The notes beneath the pieces are model-generated. The model saw only the letters and a program-made list of their open reading frames with translations. It searched no databases and was not told the origin of the DNA. The position numbers and the translations under genes are program-made. 64,000 nucleotides of DNA from Streptomyces sp. 35G-GA-8 (lineage in GTDB: Bacteria; Actinomycetota; Actinomycetes; Streptomycetales; Streptomycetaceae), in the NCBI RefSeq assembly GCF_023534745.1, contig NZ_JAMHJQ010000021.1, positions 56,143 through 120,142 of the forward strand, in the 5' to 3' direction. Of this stretch, positions 62,111 through 64,000 are shown in pieces; the first letter of the stretch is position 1, and each line of letters begins with the position of its first letter.

Positions 62111-62503
62111 GTGAGCCGCGCCGCCGAGGAGTCCAACCGCCGCATGCTGCGGGCGCGGGACGCGATGGACCGCGCCTACGCGGAGCCACTGGACGTCCCG
62201 GCCCTGGCCCGGATCGCCCATGTCTCGGCGGCACACTTCACCCGCACCTTCCGGGCCACGTTCGGCGAGACGCCGCACCGCTATCTGCAGCGCCGCCGTG
62301 TCGAGCGCGCGATGTCCCTGCTGCGGGAGACCGACCGCAGTGTGACGGACATCTGCTTCCAGGTCGGCTTCGGCAGTCCGGGAACCTTCAGCCGCACATT
62401 CCGCGACATCGTCGGCCGGTCGCCGAGGGCGTATCGCAAGGAGTCGACGGCCACGAACGTACCGACGTGCTTCACGATGGCGTGGACACGGCCGAGCGAC
62501 TGA
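62111..62503 (+). CDS. AraC-family transcriptional regulator (HTH only)
   Basis: A 130-residue protein with just the double-HTH AraC domain. The first HTH is PLDVPALARIAHVSAAHFTRTFRATFGETPHRYLQRRRVERAMSLL and the second is SVTDICFQVGFGSPGTFSRTFRDIVGRSPRAYR. No effector-binding domain is present. A VOC gene follows 74 bp downstream. In Streptomyces AraC/VOC pairs are recurrent, and the regulator may control the neighbouring gene. Confidence 0.92.
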   Translation: MSRAAEESNRRMLRARDAMDRAYAEPLDVPALARIAHVSAAHFTRTFRATFGETPHRYLQRRRVERAMSLLRETDRSVTDICFQVGFGSPGTFSRTFRDIVGRSPRAYRKESTATNVPTCFTMAWTRPSD

Positions 62504-62577
62504 CCGCCCGCGCCGCGCTCACCGGCTGAGCAGTTTTGGATAAGTTTTCGTCGATCTCGCTCGGTAGCGTGAGGCAC

Positions 62578-62988
62578 ATGTTCAACGCGATCACGCACTC
62601 ACAGATTTACGTACTCGACCAGGACGAGGCCCTCGACTTCTACGTCGGCAAGCTCGGCCTGGAAGTCAACGCCGATGTCGACCTGGGCTTCATGCGCTGG
62701 CTGACCGTGAACGTCCCGGGCCACCCGGACCGCCAGATCCTGCTGGAGAGGCCGGGCCCGCCGGCGATGTCCGAGGAGACGGCGGCGCAGGTCCGCGAGC
62801 TGGTGACCAAGGGCGCGACGGGCGGCTCGCTCATCTTCAGCACGGACAACTGCCGAGCGACGTACGAGACGCTGCGGGCCCGGGGTGTCGAGTTCACCGA
62901 CGAACCCACCGAACGCCCGTACGGAATCGACTGCGGCCTCCGCGACCCGTTCGGCAACAACATCCGCTTCACCGAGCCGAAGGGCTAG
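62578..62988 (+). CDS. VOC/glyoxalase-family protein
   Basis: A 136-residue vicinal-oxygen-chelate fold protein. The metal-binding pattern includes His in ITHSQIYV, Glu in ILLERPG and Glu near the C-terminus in IRFTEPKG. The two beta-alpha-beta-beta-beta units (DEALDFYVGKLGLEVNADVDLGFMRWL and NCRATYETLRARGVEFTDEPTERPYG) are clear. Substrate unknown (glyoxalase I, fosfomycin or aromatic dioxygenase-like). Its last 63 bp are repeated in inverted orientation at the end of the window. Confidence 0.88.
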   Translation: MFNAITHSQIYVLDQDEALDFYVGKLGLEVNADVDLGFMRWLTVNVPGHPDRQILLERPGPPAMSEETAAQVRELVTKGATGGSLIFSTDNCRATYETLRARGVEFTDEPTERPYGIDCGLRDPFGNNIRFTEPKG

Positions 62989-63217
62989 GGCGGACGTCTT
63001 TCGGCAGGTCAGGGCCGAGGGGTAGTCGGGGTGGGCCGGAGTTGATCATGGCGGGTGGGGGCCGCCCCTGATCTTTGAGTTTCGCGGTTCCGGGTCGGGC
63101 GTCAAGGGCGCTCCTTCGTCGCGTCGGCAAGCCGATGGGCTGCGCCCACCCTTGACTCCCGCCCCTCCACCGCAAGTGCAGCTTTGAGGGGGGCGGCCCG
63201 GGGGGAGGGGTCCCCGG
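62926..63217. repeat. Left arm of a large inverted duplication
   Basis: Each base x here pairs with base 126926 minus x. The arm begins inside the VOC gene (62926 pairs with 64000) and continues through the stop into the intergenic region. About 280 bp match with two substitutions (63157 and 63180) and one indel in a G-run near 63205. Homology continues more weakly to about 63360 (paired with 63566). The arm also contains an internal hairpin-prone core at 63101-63156 with GTCAAGGG at one end and CCCTTGAC at the other. Confidence 0.92.
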
Positions 63218-63707
63218 GGGGCCTGTCTATTGGACCGGCCCGGTTCCCGGCCTGCGGCCCGGTGGGCCCTGCGGGGCGCGCGGCAGTGGAATGGGGCGGC
63301 CCGGCCCCGGCAAAGCGACTGACCGTCGGGAAGTGGCCGGGATTCATGCCCCGCTGGTGGGGGTGTGTGGGTGGTGGGGTGGGTGTGACTGGTGAGGCGC
63401 TGATTGGGCGGGTCGGAGGCGGTGATGTGTCGTGGGGACGACTTAACCGAACTCAGGACGCATCACCGGCCTGAAGGCCCTGGAATGGCTCGCCAAACTG
63501 GGACATAGGGGGTGGGTGACGGGTCCGTCTGCCTCGGCTGACAGGTGTCACCCGACAACGAGCCCGCACAGCGGGGCATGAGTCCCAACCACCCACTCAC
63601 ATCAGGTCGCTGAGCCGGGGCCGGGCCGCCCCACTCCACTCCTGCGCAGCCCCGCAGGGCCCACCGACCTGCGGTCGGCAAGGGACCGAACCATGCACGG
63701 ATCCCCT
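63218..63707. other. Spacer of the inverted duplication, non-coding
   Basis: The region holds no convincing gene. Its outer parts still align with each other in inverted orientation, for example the shared GGGCGGCCCGGCCCCGGC blocks near 63291 and about 63618. The centre (about 63361-63565) is unique. Short open frames here give low-complexity Gly/Pro/Trp-rich peptides in opposite directions, as expected of non-coding repeats. Confidence 0.7.
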
Positions 63708-64000
63708 CCGGGGACCCCTCCCCCCCGGGCCGCCCCCCTCAAAGCAGCACTTGCGGTGGAGGGGCGGGTGTCAAGGGTGGGCGCAGCCCATCGGCTTGCC
63801 GACGCGACGAAGGAGCGCCCTTGACGCCCGACCCGGAACCGCGAAACTCAAAGATCAGGGGCGGCCCCCACCCGCCATGATCAACTCCGGCCCACCCCGA
63901 CTACCCCTCGGCCCTGACCTGCCGAAAGACGTCCGCCCTAGCCCTTCGGCTCGGTGAAGCGGATGTTGTTGCCGAACGGGTCGCGGAGGCCGCAGTCGAT
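63708..64000. repeat. Right arm of a large inverted duplication
   Basis: Reverse complement of 62926-63217 with two substitutions and one indel. The last 63 bp match the VOC coding end exactly. The window edge cuts this arm, so the true duplication probably reaches further into both VOC genes. Confidence 0.92.
63938..64000 (-). CDS. C-terminal fragment of a second VOC gene copy
   Basis: The reverse strand encodes the last 20 residues and stop of a VOC protein identical to those of the gene at 62578 (ends IRFTEPKG then TAG). The rest lies beyond the window. It may be an intact second VOC gene in inverted orientation or just the fragment included in the duplication. Confidence 0.75.
   Translation of the reverse strand: MDCGLRDPFGNNIRFTEPKG

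Noticed and set aside
62969-63957. Pair of near-identical 68-codon frames in the inverted repeat and the frames at 63184 and 63463
   Set aside because: They are the same DNA read in opposite directions, overlap the end of the VOC gene in antisense and give low-complexity Pro/Arg-rich peptides. They are products of the repeat, not genes.
62926-64000. Terminal inverted repeat or telomere of a linear chromosome
   Set aside because: The arms are short, face each other in the middle of ordinary genes and lack telomere-type hairpin series; the rest of the window is core-region content.

Overview
The window is chromosomal DNA from a Streptomyces-type actinomycete. The base composition is very GC-rich with strong third-position G/C bias, GTG and TTG starts are common, and neighbouring genes often overlap by ATGA or GTGA. 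The gene content also fits (Tat and lipoprotein exports, EF-hand protein, ECF sigma factor, pierisin-type ADP-ribosyltransferase). From memory, not checked, the order ligA - mnmA - opp cluster - gcvT/gcvH/glyA/sdaA - ADP-ribosyltransferase resembles the S. coelicolor SCO54xx core region. Coding density is high and I see no tRNA, rRNA, CRISPR, prophage or insertion sequence.

Layout. 1-3.8 kb: start of ligA, a MetE-like methionine synthase coupled to an SDR, a LOG-family protein, DUF427 and an alpha/beta hydrolase. 3.9-5.7 kb: an eight-unit tandem repeat ahead of a secreted amidase with two peptidoglycan-binding repeats. 5.8-10.3 kb: divergent GH35 and GH13 glycosidases around a palindromic operator. 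10.3-15.1 kb: mnmA and a cysteine desulfurase (tRNA thiolation) with a cell-wall amidase between them, then a thioesterase and a TRIC-type channel. 15.2-21.4 kb: a five-gene oligopeptide ABC importer in the unusual order permease C, binding protein, permease B, two ATPases, with a strong stem-loop after the binding-protein gene. 21.8-24.5 kb: two SseB-family proteins, a 43-codon coupled ORF and a P-loop protein.

24.6-29.4 kb: a tandem glycine riboswitch followed by gcvT, gcvH, glyA and sdaA, a glycine/serine catabolic unit without gcvP. 29.5-36 kb: an ECF sigma factor coupled to a one-TM protein, a secreted propeller protein, a SUKH protein and a large peptidoglycan-recognition amidase. 36-43 kb: RidA/HxlR, CopD, an EF-hand protein, a ScARP-like guanine ADP-ribosyltransferase, a lipoprotein propeller coupled to an atypical NodB-like deacetylase, a HATPase regulator and an enoyl-CoA hydratase. 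43-52 kb: tandem L,D-transpeptidases, GlgX and a heterodimeric ABC exporter. 52-63 kb: alcohol dehydrogenase, exported esterase, TetR regulators, an M4 protease, two coupled DUF1266 proteins, a PLP dehydratase, and AraC/VOC genes.

The last kilobase is a large inverted duplication. About 290 bp, including the 3' end of the VOC gene, is repeated in opposite orientation so that two VOC genes converge on a non-coding spacer; the second copy runs off the window. No complete new defence or biosynthetic system is evident. The best leads are this inverted duplication, the SseB/43-aa unit beside the serine-glycine operon, and several sharp palindromes and tandem repeats with no assigned regulator.
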